Positions 1-6,663 of a DNA stretch of 12,036 bases are shown one piece after another. A model generated the notes under the pieces. That model was not told the DNA's origin. It was given only the letters and a program-made list of their open reading frames with translations, and made no database searches. This stretch comes from Prevotella sp. (GTDB taxonomy: Bacteria > Bacteroidota > Bacteroidia > Bacteroidales > Dysgonomonadaceae). A program made the position numbers and the translations under genes. Position 1 is the stretch's first letter, and each line of letters begins with the position of its first letter. The stretch spans positions 1-12,036 of the forward strand of contig JAISES010000502.1 in the NCBI GenBank assembly GCA_031263965.1, in the 5' to 3' direction.

Positions 1-466
1 CTTTTTTTGCATAAGTAAATACATCCAAATTGTTTATAGTAACTACCTCTGTGCCTCTGACCACACCTTTATTCAAAAACTCTGTGCTCAAAACTTTATC
101 CACAAGCACCTTATTGCCCACAAGCTTTGTAGTAAAAGGCAAAGGTTTGATTCTTTCTTCTCCAACAGGTTGTGCGACATTGTGATAAACATAAGTGTGT
201 CCGTCTTGGGCATATGCAACAATGCGTTCGAGCTCTCGGATATAGGTATATGCATCTTTAGTTTCCAAAATTACAGGAATGGATGCTTCATAAAGGCTAT
301 CCCAATCTAACTGGAGTTTGTCGTAATATACAAAGTTAGACCTGACCCCTTCCCATAAACGGGATAAGCCTATAATTTTTTCCGTATCGGTCAGGGTACG
401 TTTTTGTGCTGACACTCCTGTAATTAAGTGCAATGTGATAAGGCCTAAGGCGAATCTTTTTTTCAT
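1..466 (-). CDS. Secreted S41-family peptidase-like protein, N-terminal part (C-terminus outside window)
   Basis: Reading the minus strand from the ATG at 466 gives 155 codons without a stop, so the gene runs off the left edge. Residues 1-20 form a typical signal peptide: MKKR, a hydrophobic stretch, then VSA before QKR, so the product is exported to the periplasm or outer membrane. The following segment (LSRLWEGVRSNFVYYDKL, about residues 34-51, then a stretch ending in AQDGHTYVY at about 86-94) resembles the helical region before the PDZ and protease domains of Bacteroidota S41 (C-terminal processing or tricorn-like) peptidases. The segment around residues 127-152 (LNKGVVRGTEVVTINN) looks like the start of a PDZ-like fold. 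The catalytic Ser and Lys would lie outside the window, so activity cannot be judged. A near-consensus -7 box on the minus strand (CAAAGGTT at 517-524 on the plus strand) gives a plausible short leader. The family call is by remembered resemblance and is moderately sure; secretion is surer. Confidence 0.65.
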   Translation of the reverse strand, partial: MKKRFALGLITLHLITGVSAQKRTLTDTEKIIGLSRLWEGVRSNFVYYDKLQLDWDSLYEASIPVILETKDAYTYIRELERIVAYAQDGHTYVYHNVAQPVGEERIKPLPFTTKLVGNKVLVDKVLSTEFLNKGVVRGTEVVTINNLDVFTYAKK

Positions 467-516
467 AAGTATTAGTTTTTTTATTATTCGATACTTTGTT
501 TGACGCACTAATTGTC

Positions 517-524
517 CAAAGGTT
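517..524 (-). promoter_or_regulatory. Possible -7 box for the S41-like gene
   Basis: On the minus strand this reads AACCTTTG, one base off the Bacteroidota -7 consensus TAnnTTTG, about 50 bases before the start codon at 466. I could not find a convincing -33 TTTG at normal spacing, so this is only a candidate. Confidence 0.3.
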
Positions 525-561
525 ACATCGAAGTCATCTTGACTTTATATAATTCAGCATT

Positions 562-659
562 TTTGTCATCCTGAGGAACGAAGGATCGGTATTTTTCAGG
601 AGATATTTGCTTCGCCTTCGCTTCAGCGATTTGCAATTCACTCCGTTCAAAATGACAAA
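562..659. repeat. Imperfect inverted-repeat element, about 98 bp (REP/MITE-like)
   Basis: The left end reads TTTGTCATCCTGAGGAACG (562-580). The right end, read on the other strand from 659, gives TTTGTCATTTTGAACGGAG. The first eight bases match exactly, followed by TGA and AACG blocks with small offsets. The interior has a short self-complementary stretch (CGCTTCAGCG, about 619-628). Sequences starting TGTCATCCTGAGGAACGAAGGATC recur between genes in many Bacteroidota genomes, from memory. No ORF is inside, so this is non-autonomous intergenic repeat DNA. Whether it is mobile is not visible here. Confidence 0.5.
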
Positions 660-670
660 GAGGGCATTTA

Positions 671-708
671 CCTCCGCTGACACGGACAAATGTCCGCGCC
701 AGCGGAGG
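671..708. repeat. Nested palindromic hairpin in the intergenic spacer
   Basis: CCTCCGCTG at 671-679 pairs perfectly with CAGCGGAGG at 700-708. Inside it, GGACA (684-688) pairs with TGTCC (691-695). The two stems are joined by a partly paired four-base segment, giving a long, GC-rich, nearly continuous hairpin, in contrast to its AT-rich surroundings. No T-tract follows on either strand, so a terminator role is not supported. It looks like a dispersed palindromic repeat. Confidence 0.6.
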
Positions 709-737
709 ATTCCATATCAGCCACGAAACAACAGGTT

Positions 738-769
738 TTTGACACAGCCCCTGTCAAAGGGACTTTTTT
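738..769 (+). terminator. Terminator-like stem with T-tract, or remnant of an IS end
   Basis: TTTGACA (738-744) can pair with TGTCAAA (752-758). Alternatively AGCCCC (747-752) can pair imperfectly with GGGACT at 759-764, directly followed by a run of Ts. The second fold has the shape of a plus-strand intrinsic terminator, but no plus-strand gene precedes it. The string TTTTTGACACAGCCCC also resembles the terminal repeats of some Bacteroidota insertion sequences, from memory. The two readings cannot be separated here. Confidence 0.3.
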
Positions 770-826
770 ATTAGTTTCCGACCTGGGGGATTGAGATATT
801 AAACCAATTTTATGAATAAAAAATCG

Positions 827-834
827 TACTTTTG
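827..834 (+). promoter_or_regulatory. -7 box for the orphan secreted protein gene
   Basis: TACTTTTG is an exact match to the Bacteroidota -7 consensus TAnnTTTG and lies 26 bases before the ATG at 861, leaving a leader of about 20 bases. The -33 element is not clear. Confidence 0.5.
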
Positions 835-860
835 AACCCTAAACAATTCTTAATTGATTC

Positions 861-1397
861 ATGCGAAAAATAGCAGTATTTGCGATCGTCCTGATTTGCA
901 GCTTTATCAAAACTTATGGTTCAACATATCCGCAACCTACAGATGATGGAAATAAATTTGAACTTTCACGCTTCATTTTGACGGATGGTAGAATAAGACA
1001 TCTTACATCGGACATCAGTAATATGATTTTCAATAAAAAAAGTGGATTCAAATGGCCCCTGACAAAAATTATTTTTTCGAAAGACAAAAATAATAACGAT
1101 ATACTGAGGCTCGATATAACAGCTTTGGACAATGAATGGAATAAGATGATCGAATCCGGAGAAAAGCCGTATGGTTATTTTATTATAAATAATAGATTGT
1201 TTGTTATTTCAACAAGAGAGGACTCTCCCGTAGACCTTACCCAATATTTTGAACCGATAGAAGATGGCCAGCGTACATTCAGCGATACAAAATGCATATT
1301 TCAGATAAAAAACCCTAAATGGGTTTATCAATGTGATGACTCGTCTATATTTGCCCGGAAATTACAAGAAAGCAATCTTGAAGCTTTGGGACGATAA
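861..1397 (+). CDS. Hypothetical secreted protein, 178 residues
   Basis: I do not recognise this protein. Residues 1-20 are a clear signal peptide (MRK, hydrophobic core, cleavage likely near TYG-ST), so it is exported. There is no lipobox cysteine and no later membrane segment. The mature part is mixed alpha/beta in character, rich in Lys, Asp and Asn, with only two cysteines near the C-terminus (in TKCIFQI and YQCDD) that could form a disulfide. The segment around residues 95-118 (ESGEKPYGYFIINNRLFVIS) suggests beta strands. It is a single-gene unit with its own -7 box at 827-834, followed by a strong hairpin at 1403-1447 and facing the alkaline phosphatase gene. A conserved-in-relatives periplasmic protein is the best description; no function should be assigned. 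Confidence 0.7.
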   Translation: MRKIAVFAIVLICSFIKTYGSTYPQPTDDGNKFELSRFILTDGRIRHLTSDISNMIFNKKSGFKWPLTKIIFSKDKNNNDILRLDITALDNEWNKMIESGEKPYGYFIINNRLFVISTREDSPVDLTQYFEPIEDGQRTFSDTKCIFQIKNPKWVYQCDDSSIFARKLQESNLEALGR

Positions 1398-1402
1398 GAA
1401 AA

Positions 1403-1447
1403 TGACTAGTCCTAAATAAGCGTTACATGTTTATTTAGTACTAGTCA
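1403..1447. terminator. Long hairpin between convergent genes, candidate bidirectional terminator
   Basis: TGACTAGTCCTAAATAAGC (1403-1421) pairs with 1429-1447 over 19 positions, with one mismatch (1411/1439), one G-T pair (1420/1430) and a seven-base loop. It begins six bases after the stop of the upstream gene. The downstream plus-strand sequence is T-rich but has no solid T-run, so the hairpin may serve as an RNA 3' end for both convergent genes rather than as a textbook intrinsic terminator. Confidence 0.55.
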
Positions 1448-1512
1448 CTCGTTTATTATATAGTTTACAATAAACAATTTCACAAATCACAATTGTATTT
1501 TGTTGATATACA

Positions 1513-1555
1513 AAATCTTGAAATCTTGAAATCTTGAAATGTGAAATCTTGAAAT
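1513..1555. repeat. Short tandem repeat, unit AAATCTTG
   Basis: Three perfect tandem copies of AAATCTTG (1513-1536) are followed by a seven-base variant AAATGTG (1537-1543), another perfect copy (1544-1551) and a partial one. It lies just beyond the alkaline phosphatase stop codon, in non-coding DNA. The array is likely a slippage product and has no visible function. Confidence 0.8.
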
Positions 1556-1571
1556 AAAATTTATATAATTG

Positions 1572-3221
1572 TCAAAGTTTGCCCGCCAGACTTCCGGGGA
1601 TATAAAATGTATCGTTCTTGTCGATGTAAACTGTCACTGAATTCAGAGTAACGGGTTTACCATTCAGGTAAGCAACAGATTTGAAGGCGGGTATTGTTAA
1701 AATATTCTTTCCTTTTTTCACCTTCAATACAGGGAAGTCCGTACTTTTATCAATTGAGTATTCTAATCCTTTGAACACATCGGTATGCTTGGCAAATATT
1801 CCGTTCGTCATTTCTGCCAATGAAGTTTTCAGCCCCATGGCATCAAATAAATACTGATTGATTTCCGTATTCGTATTCATTCCTATCGGCAAATCCCCAT
1901 CAGGATGATATGCTGCCAAAAACACCTCTTCTCCTGTATGTCCTCCGGTAGTAAAGCCAAAATATGTATGCGCATTCATAATATTTATGATGCTGGATAC
2001 CATATTCACACTATTACTTACCTTCATATAATCACTCTCATGTTTATAATTCTTGGAACTTAAAAGCAAATTCAATTCATCGTCTGTCAGATCTATATCC
2101 GTATATTCTTTAAATACACTCTTAAATTGGCTCGGATCAGTCTTCAACAAAATTCTTTCGAGCCCCTCTCCTGTTTTTTTATATTGTGAAACATTCCTGA
2201 AAAGCTGGTCTTTTGTTGCTTTATCATATGATTTCAAGTCCCTGCGGCCTATCGTAAATCCGCTATTGCCATGATCGGGAAGAACTATAACTGTAGTTTC
2301 TCCGTTCTTTTTGGCAAATTCCATTACTTTAGCCACCGCCCTATCGAATGCAAGATATTCAGTAATACAACCTACCGCGTCATTTCCGTGGGCACTCCAG
2401 TCAACTTTGCTACCCTCTACCATCAAGAAAAATCCATTTTCGTTTTGAGATAATCTATCCAAAGCTTTCTCCGTCATTTCGGCAAGAGAAGGTATCTGAG
2501 TATCGTCCCGATCCAGGTCGTAAGGATGTTCCCTGTCGCAAAACAGCGCCCAGACTTTTTCTTTCCCTTTAAAATTGCGGAAAGTATTTATGTCATCCTG
2601 AATAAGAGTTGTACCTGTACTTTCAAAATGTTGTTTTATGTCGTCTGTAATAATTGAATTACCCCCGCCAAACATAACATCCAGATTCTGATAGGCCATT
2701 TGAGAAGCTATGTAGTCATATTTGCCTCTTGCATAATAATGGGCCGAGCAGTCAGCCGGCGTTGCGTGAGGAAATTCAACGGTAACAACCAAACCGATAG
2801 CTTTATCCTGCTGATATTTGGCCGCTTCCAAAATAGTAGCCAAAGGCTGGTAAGCCATGGCCGGATCAACAGGTACAAGATCGTTAGCAGGGTCTGCCAC
2901 CGGATAAATAGCGACATTACCGGTTTGCTGAGGCATGCCCGTCATATAGGCAGATGTCGTGGGAGCGGAATCTCCGATAGGAGCATTTGATGAAAAAGTT
3001 TTTACAGTGCCGCACAAGTAAGGGTCAATGGCCAGATTGTTGCCGCCCTGATTATTGTATATCCGATACCAGCGAGCGGCTGAAACCACTCCGATGGATG
3101 TTCCGTCGGGAATCATTACAATAACATTTTTTGTTGGCTTAACTTGCCTCCGGTACTGCTGTTGAGCCCATGCAGCCGAAAAAATGAACAGGAGCATTAA
3201 GCTCACACATATTTTTTTCAT
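1572..3221 (-). CDS. Secreted alkaline phosphatase, PhoA family
   Basis: A metal-dependent phosphomonoesterase of 549 residues that would release phosphate from organic esters outside the cytoplasm. Residues 1-19 are a signal peptide ending AWA-QQQ. The family's metal and catalytic motifs appear in order: MIPDG (Asp39, metal ligand), GDSAPTTSAYMTG with the Ser85 nucleophile, HATPA (His152), VEGSKVDWSAHGND (Glu269, Asp274, His278), LPDHGN (Asp316, His317) and GGHTGEE (His428). All expected ligands are therefore present and the enzyme should be active. The C-terminal 60 or so residues after the catalytic core are beta-rich and may be a small accessory segment. It is transcribed alone, divergently from surE, with a TAACTTTG -7 box at 3252-3259 and a second copy at 3284-3291. 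No PHO-box-like operator was recognised. The family is sure; the physiological substrate is unknown. Confidence 0.93.
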   Translation of the reverse strand: MKKICVSLMLLFIFSAAWAQQQYRRQVKPTKNVIVMIPDGTSIGVVSAARWYRIYNNQGGNNLAIDPYLCGTVKTFSSNAPIGDSAPTTSAYMTGMPQQTGNVAIYPVADPANDLVPVDPAMAYQPLATILEAAKYQQDKAIGLVVTVEFPHATPADCSAHYYARGKYDYIASQMAYQNLDVMFGGGNSIITDDIKQHFESTGTTLIQDDINTFRNFKGKEKVWALFCDREHPYDLDRDDTQIPSLAEMTEKALDRLSQNENGFFLMVEGSKVDWSAHGNDAVGCITEYLAFDRAVAKVMEFAKKNGETTVIVLPDHGNSGFTIGRRDLKSYDKATKDQLFRNVSQYKKTGEGLERILLKTDPSQFKSVFKEYTDIDLTDDELNLLLSSKNYKHESDYMKVSNSVNMVSSIINIMNAHTYFGFTTGGHTGEEVFLAAYHPDGDLPIGMNTNTEINQYLFDAMGLKTSLAEMTNGIFAKHTDVFKGLEYSIDKSTDFPVLKVKKGKNILTIPAFKSVAYLNGKPVTLNSVTVYIDKNDTFYIPGSLAGKL

Positions 3222-3251
3222 ACTTTCATTTCTTTTAGGTTAATAATATCA

Positions 3252-3259
3252 CAAAGTTA
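3252..3259 (-). promoter_or_regulatory. -7 box for the alkaline phosphatase gene
   Basis: Read on the minus strand this is TAACTTTG, an exact TAnnTTTG match, 30 bases upstream of the start codon. An identical TAACTTTG lies farther upstream at 3284-3291 and could be a second promoter. The TTTG ending that upstream copy is 24 bases before this box, slightly long for a -33 element. Confidence 0.55.
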
Positions 3260-3318
3260 CAAAACAAAATATAAGTTATCAGGCAAAGTTATCATAAGTA
3301 TTTTAAAAAATATTGGTG

Positions 3319-3326
3319 TATCTTTG
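3319..3326 (+). promoter_or_regulatory. -7 box for surE (and probably lpxB)
   Basis: TATCTTTG is an exact match to the Bacteroidota -7 consensus and is followed by GC, a common extension. It lies 30 bases before the surE ATG. The -33 region is AT-rich without a clear TTTG. The phosphatase and surE promoters sit back to back within about 75 bases. Confidence 0.6.
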
Positions 3327-3356
3327 CAACTTAACAAAAAAGTGATAATTTGACCA

Positions 3357-4130
3357 ATGGAGAATAAAAAGCCTCTGATACTAATTACAAATGACGACGG
3401 CTTCTTAGCCAAGGGAATAGAGGCCCTTACCGAAAGTGTAAAAGACTTGGGAGAAATAATTGTTGTTGCTCCCGATGGCCCGCGTTCGGGCATGTCGAGT
3501 GCAATTACATCATTACAACCTCTTCGGGTACATTTAGAGAAAGAAGAAGAAAATTTAAAAATATACAGTTGTACAGGTACCCCTGTCGATTGCGTAAAGC
3601 TTGGCATCAGCCAGTTGGCAAACCGTAAGCCTGACATCGTCCTTTCGGGTGTAAATCATGGTTCTAACGCAGCCATTGCCGTATTGTATTCGGGAACGAT
3701 GGGCGCAGCGCTGGAAGGTGCATTATTTAAGATTCCGGCAGTAGGGTTTTCTATATTAGATCATGCCCACAACGCCGATTTTACATATACGGAAAAATAT
3801 ATCAGAATCATAACAAAACAGGTGCTGGAAGAAGGATTGCCTATAGGCACCTGCCTGAATGTAAACATACCGAAAGGCAACAACCTGAAAGGCATCCAGA
3901 TATGCAAGCAAACTCCGGGACAATGGATCAAAGAGTTCTTGAAATCGAAAGACGGGGCTAACCATGATATATTTTGGCTTACGGGTGAATTTGCGAATGA
4001 CATGCCCGATGACGAGATGACCGACGGGTGGGCTTTGGCCAACAGATATGTATCTGTAGTTCCTGTCAAGGTGGATATGACCAACTATGAGCATATGGAA
4101 GCCATTAAAAATTGGGAGAAATTAGCCTGA
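3357..4130 (+). CDS. surE: 5'/3'-nucleotidase SurE
   Basis: SurE is a metal-dependent cytoplasmic nucleoside monophosphate phosphatase, also able to act on 3'-nucleotides and short polyphosphate in characterised members. At 257 residues it has the normal family length. The signature metal site is present: TNDDG at residues 11-15 (Asp13, Asp14), the Ser/Asn loop RSGMSSAIT at 43-51, TGTPVDCVKLG at 73-83, and SGVNHGSN at 97-104 with Asn100. The ATG at 3357 is right because the first motif begins only ten residues later, as in other SurE proteins. It has its own -7 box at 3319-3326 and is followed after 90 bases by lpxB in the same direction, a pairing I recall from several Bacteroidales genomes, so the two probably share a transcript. 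Confidence 0.96.
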   Translation: MENKKPLILITNDDGFLAKGIEALTESVKDLGEIIVVAPDGPRSGMSSAITSLQPLRVHLEKEEENLKIYSCTGTPVDCVKLGISQLANRKPDIVLSGVNHGSNAAIAVLYSGTMGAALEGALFKIPAVGFSILDHAHNADFTYTEKYIRIITKQVLEEGLPIGTCLNVNIPKGNNLKGIQICKQTPGQWIKEFLKSKDGANHDIFWLTGEFANDMPDDEMTDGWALANRYVSVVPVKVDMTNYEHMEAIKNWEKLA

Positions 4131-4167
4131 TTATAAGTTGTGAATTATAATATTGCAGTAGCCTGAC

Positions 4168-4216
4168 AACTGTTGACTGTTGGCTGTTGACTGCTAACTG
4201 CTAACTGCTAACTGTT
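4168..4216. repeat. Heptamer tandem repeat (seven units) abutting the lpxB start codon
   Basis: Seven consecutive 7-base units of the form [A/G][A/G]CTG[T/C]T run from 4168 to 4216: AACTGTT, GACTGTT, GGCTGTT, GACTGCT, AACTGCT, AACTGCT, AACTGTT. Only four bases separate the last unit from the lpxB ATG, so the repeat occupies the ribosome-binding region. Copy-number change would alter the leader length but not the reading frame of the protein. Confidence 0.9.
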
Positions 4217-4220
4217 TTGT

Positions 4221-5366
4221 ATGAAATATTTTCTGGTAGCCGGAGAAGCCTCGGGTGATCTGCACGGATCGAACCTGATGGCGGCGTTGAAGGAGCAAGA
4301 CCCAAATGCAGAGTTTTGTTTCTTGGGGGGAGATCTTATGCAGGCTCAGGGGGGCAGACTTGTAAAACATTACCGCGAAATGGCTTTTATGGGCTTCATT
4401 CCTGTGCTAATGAATCTCCGGACTATTCTCCGGAACATGAAAATGTGCCGGAAAGAAATTATAAAGTTCCGGCCCGATGTCCTTATACTTATCGACTACC
4501 CCGGATTTAACCTGAAAGTGGCTAAATATATAAAGACGCATACGCAAATTCCCGTATACTATTATATTTCGCCTAAGGTATGGGCTTGGAAAGAATACCG
4601 GGTAAAATCGTTCAGGAAGTATGTAGACGAAATGCTCTCTATACTTCCTTTTGAAGTAGATTTTTATAAAAAGCATAATTATCATATCTACTATGTCGGA
4701 AATCCTGTTGTGGATGCCGTAGCTAATTTCAGGAAGGAAAACATAAACGACCTGAGGTATAATTTCGTTATTGAAAACAAACTTGAGAGCAAACCCATTA
4801 TCGCTTTATTAGCAGGAAGCCGCCAACAGGAAATAAAAGACAATCTTCCTGCAATGCTCGAATCGATAGAACCTTTTAAAGATCATCAGATAGTAATTGC
4901 AGGCGCTCCCGGAATAAATCCCGAATATTACAATAAATACACAGGGAACAAAAATTGCAAGATTGTTTTTGGGCAAACATACAGGCTACTCGAATATTCG
5001 GAAGTTGCACTCGTTACGTCAGGAACTGCAACGCTGGAAACGGCATTATTCAGAGTACCGCAGGTGGTTTGTTACAAAACGCCAATTCCAAAGGTAGTAT
5101 ATTGGGTATTTAAAAACATACTGCATACCCGATACATTTCGCTCGTCAATCTGATTGCCGGCAGAGTTGTGGTACAAGAATTATTTGCAAAATTTTTCTC
5201 AGTTTCCTCTATCCGGAACGAAGTTGACAAATTGCTCAACGATAGTCTTTACCGAAACAAAATGCAGGAAGACTACGATGAGATAACAGGTATCCTTGGG
5301 AACCAGGGAGCTTCCTCACGTGCAGCAAATATTATCGTACATAAAATAAAAAAGAGGGAAGATTAA
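4221..5366 (+). CDS. lpxB: Lipid-A-disaccharide synthase LpxB
   Basis: LpxB condenses UDP-2,3-diacylglucosamine with lipid X (2,3-diacylglucosamine 1-phosphate) to give the lipid A disaccharide and UDP. It is a peripheral inner-membrane GT19 glycosyltransferase in the Raetz pathway, consistent with a Gram-negative outer membrane. The 381-residue length is typical. Visible motifs are GEASGDLHGSNLM (8-20, N-terminal Rossmann start), LIDYPGFN (90-97), ISPKVWAWKEYRV (116-128), YVGNPVVD (158-165), LLAGSRQQEI (196-205, nucleotide-sugar region) and LVTSGTATLETAL (264-276). The start at 4221 is fixed by the conserved first residues MKYFLVAGEASGD. No normal Shine-Dalgarno sequence is visible because the heptamer array fills the space. 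A stem-loop overlapping the stop codon closes the transcript. Confidence 0.97.
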   Translation: MKYFLVAGEASGDLHGSNLMAALKEQDPNAEFCFLGGDLMQAQGGRLVKHYREMAFMGFIPVLMNLRTILRNMKMCRKEIIKFRPDVLILIDYPGFNLKVAKYIKTHTQIPVYYYISPKVWAWKEYRVKSFRKYVDEMLSILPFEVDFYKKHNYHIYYVGNPVVDAVANFRKENINDLRYNFVIENKLESKPIIALLAGSRQQEIKDNLPAMLESIEPFKDHQIVIAGAPGINPEYYNKYTGNKNCKIVFGQTYRLLEYSEVALVTSGTATLETALFRVPQVVCYKTPIPKVVYWVFKNILHTRYISLVNLIAGRVVVQELFAKFFSVSSIRNEVDKLLNDSLYRNKMQEDYDEITGILGNQGASSRAANIIVHKIKKRED

Positions 5367-5379
5367 TCTTCTCTCTTTT
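5350..5379 (+). terminator. Intrinsic terminator overlapping the lpxB stop codon
   Basis: AAAAGAGGGAAGA (5350-5362) pairs with TCTTCTCTCTTTT (5367-5379) with one G-T pair and a TTAA loop. The lpxB stop codon (5364-5366) lies in the loop. T-rich DNA follows. The weak, purine/pyrimidine-biased stem makes the efficiency uncertain. Confidence 0.6.
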
Positions 5380-5398
5380 CCTTTTCCTTTTCCTTTTC
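5375..5398. repeat. Hexamer tandem repeat, four copies of CTTTTC
   Basis: Four perfect tandem copies of CTTTTC lie just downstream of lpxB and form the T-rich tail of the terminator stem. It is non-coding and a slippage-prone tract. Confidence 0.85.
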
Positions 5399-5417
5399 AT
5401 TATATTCGAGGAACTAA

Positions 5418-5610
5418 GAAACTGTTTAAATTTTAGCGAAAAATATTATTATAGGATTTGAAAAAAACTTCTTAGCAATTTTTTTATGCTCTTTTCAGCG
5501 TATTTTTCCCTTTTTCCTCTTGGTTTAGCCCGCTAAACCTGCAAGCAAAAAAAACAAAATCCATCTGAAAATATCTATAAAAAAATTTGCTATAAAATTT
5601 AAACAGTTTC
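5418..5610. mobile_element. MITE-like element, 193 bp, 18-bp inverted repeats, TAA target duplication
   Basis: The ends are perfect inverted repeats: GAAACTGTTTAAATTTTA at 5418-5435 and its reverse complement at 5593-5610. TAA flanks both sides (5415-5417 and 5611-5613), as expected for a three-base target duplication of the TNA type made by some IS5-family transposases. Similarity between the two arms continues more loosely inward (a TAGC block, AT-rich stretches, then GGATTTG/GGATTTTG). The interior contains a palindrome, GGTTTAGC (5522-5529) with GCTAAACC (5532-5539). No ORF of useful length is present, so it must be moved by a transposase elsewhere. It sits in the convergent gap between lpxB and fabH and its right end touches the fabH stop codon. 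Confidence 0.8.
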
Positions 5611-6593
5611 TAATATGCCCATTTTAAATATACAGATCCATATGTAAACCCTGCGCCAAACGCAGCAAGGATGATGTTATCTCCCTTTTTCAACTTCGAT
5701 TCCCATTCGTAAAGACAAACAGGAATAGTTCCGGCGCTTGTATTTCCATATTTTTGGATATTCACCATCACTTTTTCCGCAGGTAACCCCATCCGGTTGC
5801 CAACAGCCTCAATGATACGTATATTTGCCTGATGAGGAACTAACCATGCTACATCATCTTTTGTAAGGTTGTTTCTCTTCATTATTTCGACAGAAACATC
5901 AGCCATTTTCGATACGGCATGTTTAAATACTACCTGACCATCCTGATACACATAATGCATATCCTTATCTACTGTTTCATAAGAAGCCGGATATACAGAC
6001 CCACCGCCATGCATATGCAAATGCGGAATGCCTACCCCATCGACACGCAATAGAGAATCCATTACACCAGCTTCTTCCTCTGTAGGTTCAAGCATTACGG
6101 CTCCGGCAGCATCTCCGAACAATGGACATGTAGTGCGGTCTTTGTAGTTAGCTATCGATGTCATTTTATCTCCGCCTATCACGATCACTTTTTTGTAATT
6201 GCCCGACTTGATAAAATTAGATCCTATTTCCAGGGCGTATATAAAACCGGAACATGCAGCCTGAATATCAAAACCCAATGCGTTTTTAATCCCGCAGGCT
6301 TCCGCTGTCATAGCCGCTGTTGATGGAAATATATAGTCCGGTGTTGTAGTAGCGAAGATGATAGCTTCTACTTCTTCAGGCTTAGTATTTGTCTTCTTCA
6401 ACAATTCTTTTACAGCTTCGGCTCCCATAACGGAAGTCCCCTGTTTTTCACCTTTAAGTACATGACGCTCTTTAATTCCCACACGGGTCATTATCCACTC
6501 GTCAGTAGTATCTACGATCTTCTCCAGATCGCTGTTTGTTAATATATCCTTCGGAATATATGCACCAATACCGGTAATTGCGGCTCGAATCAT
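5610..6593 (-). CDS. fabH: Beta-ketoacyl-ACP synthase III (FabH)
   Basis: FabH starts fatty acid synthesis by condensing a short acyl-CoA (acetyl-CoA, or branched primers in many Bacteroidota) with malonyl-ACP. At 327 residues it has normal length and the complete thiolase-fold catalytic triad: Cys114 in QAACSGF, His254 in VPHQAN and Asn284 in YGNTSAGT, plus the C-terminal glycine-rich FGAGFTYGS (312-320). The start has AAGGA a few bases upstream and the first residues ([14 protein letters not shown]) are family-typical. It is third in the DUF177-rpmF-fabH order but separated from rpmF by an intrinsic terminator at 6620-6645. No -7 box is seen in the gap, so expression may rely on read-through. 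The TAG stop codon is formed at the edge of the MITE. Chain-length preference cannot be read from the sequence. Confidence 0.97.
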   Translation of the reverse strand: MIRAAITGIGAYIPKDILTNSDLEKIVDTTDEWIMTRVGIKERHVLKGEKQGTSVMGAEAVKELLKKTNTKPEEVEAIIFATTTPDYIFPSTAAMTAEACGIKNALGFDIQAACSGFIYALEIGSNFIKSGNYKKVIVIGGDKMTSIANYKDRTTCPLFGDAAGAVMLEPTEEEAGVMDSLLRVDGVGIPHLHMHGGGSVYPASYETVDKDMHYVYQDGQVVFKHAVSKMADVSVEIMKRNNLTKDDVAWLVPHQANIRIIEAVGNRMGLPAEKVMVNIQKYGNTSAGTIPVCLYEWESKLKKGDNIILAAFGAGFTYGSVYLKWAY

Positions 6594-6619
6594 TATCCTT
6601 TTGGTTTTGTATTTTTAAT

Positions 6620-6645
6620 AAAAAAAATGCCCTAATAATTAGGGC
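6620..6645 (-). terminator. Intrinsic terminator or attenuator between rpmF and fabH
   Basis: On the minus strand, GCCCTAA and TTAGGGC form a perfect 7-bp stem around a three-base loop (6629-6645), followed by A and then a run of eight Ts (6620-6627 on the plus strand is all A). It starts 19 bases after the rpmF stop codon. The structure is directional: no T-run follows on the plus strand. It would reduce transcription into fabH. Confidence 0.8.
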
Positions 6646-6663
6646 TTATGAGTTTTGGCCGGA

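Noticed and set aside
2053-2990. Plus-strand open frames inside the alkaline phosphatase gene
   Set aside because: These are antisense shadows; the minus-strand protein has all the family motifs.
3756-4094. Two overlapping minus-strand open frames inside surE
   Set aside because: They lie entirely inside a confident surE gene and have no recognisable domain.
4168-4216. CRISPR-like reading of the repeat arrays here and at 1513-1555
   Set aside because: Units of 7-8 bases are contiguous with no spacers; these are simple tandem repeats.
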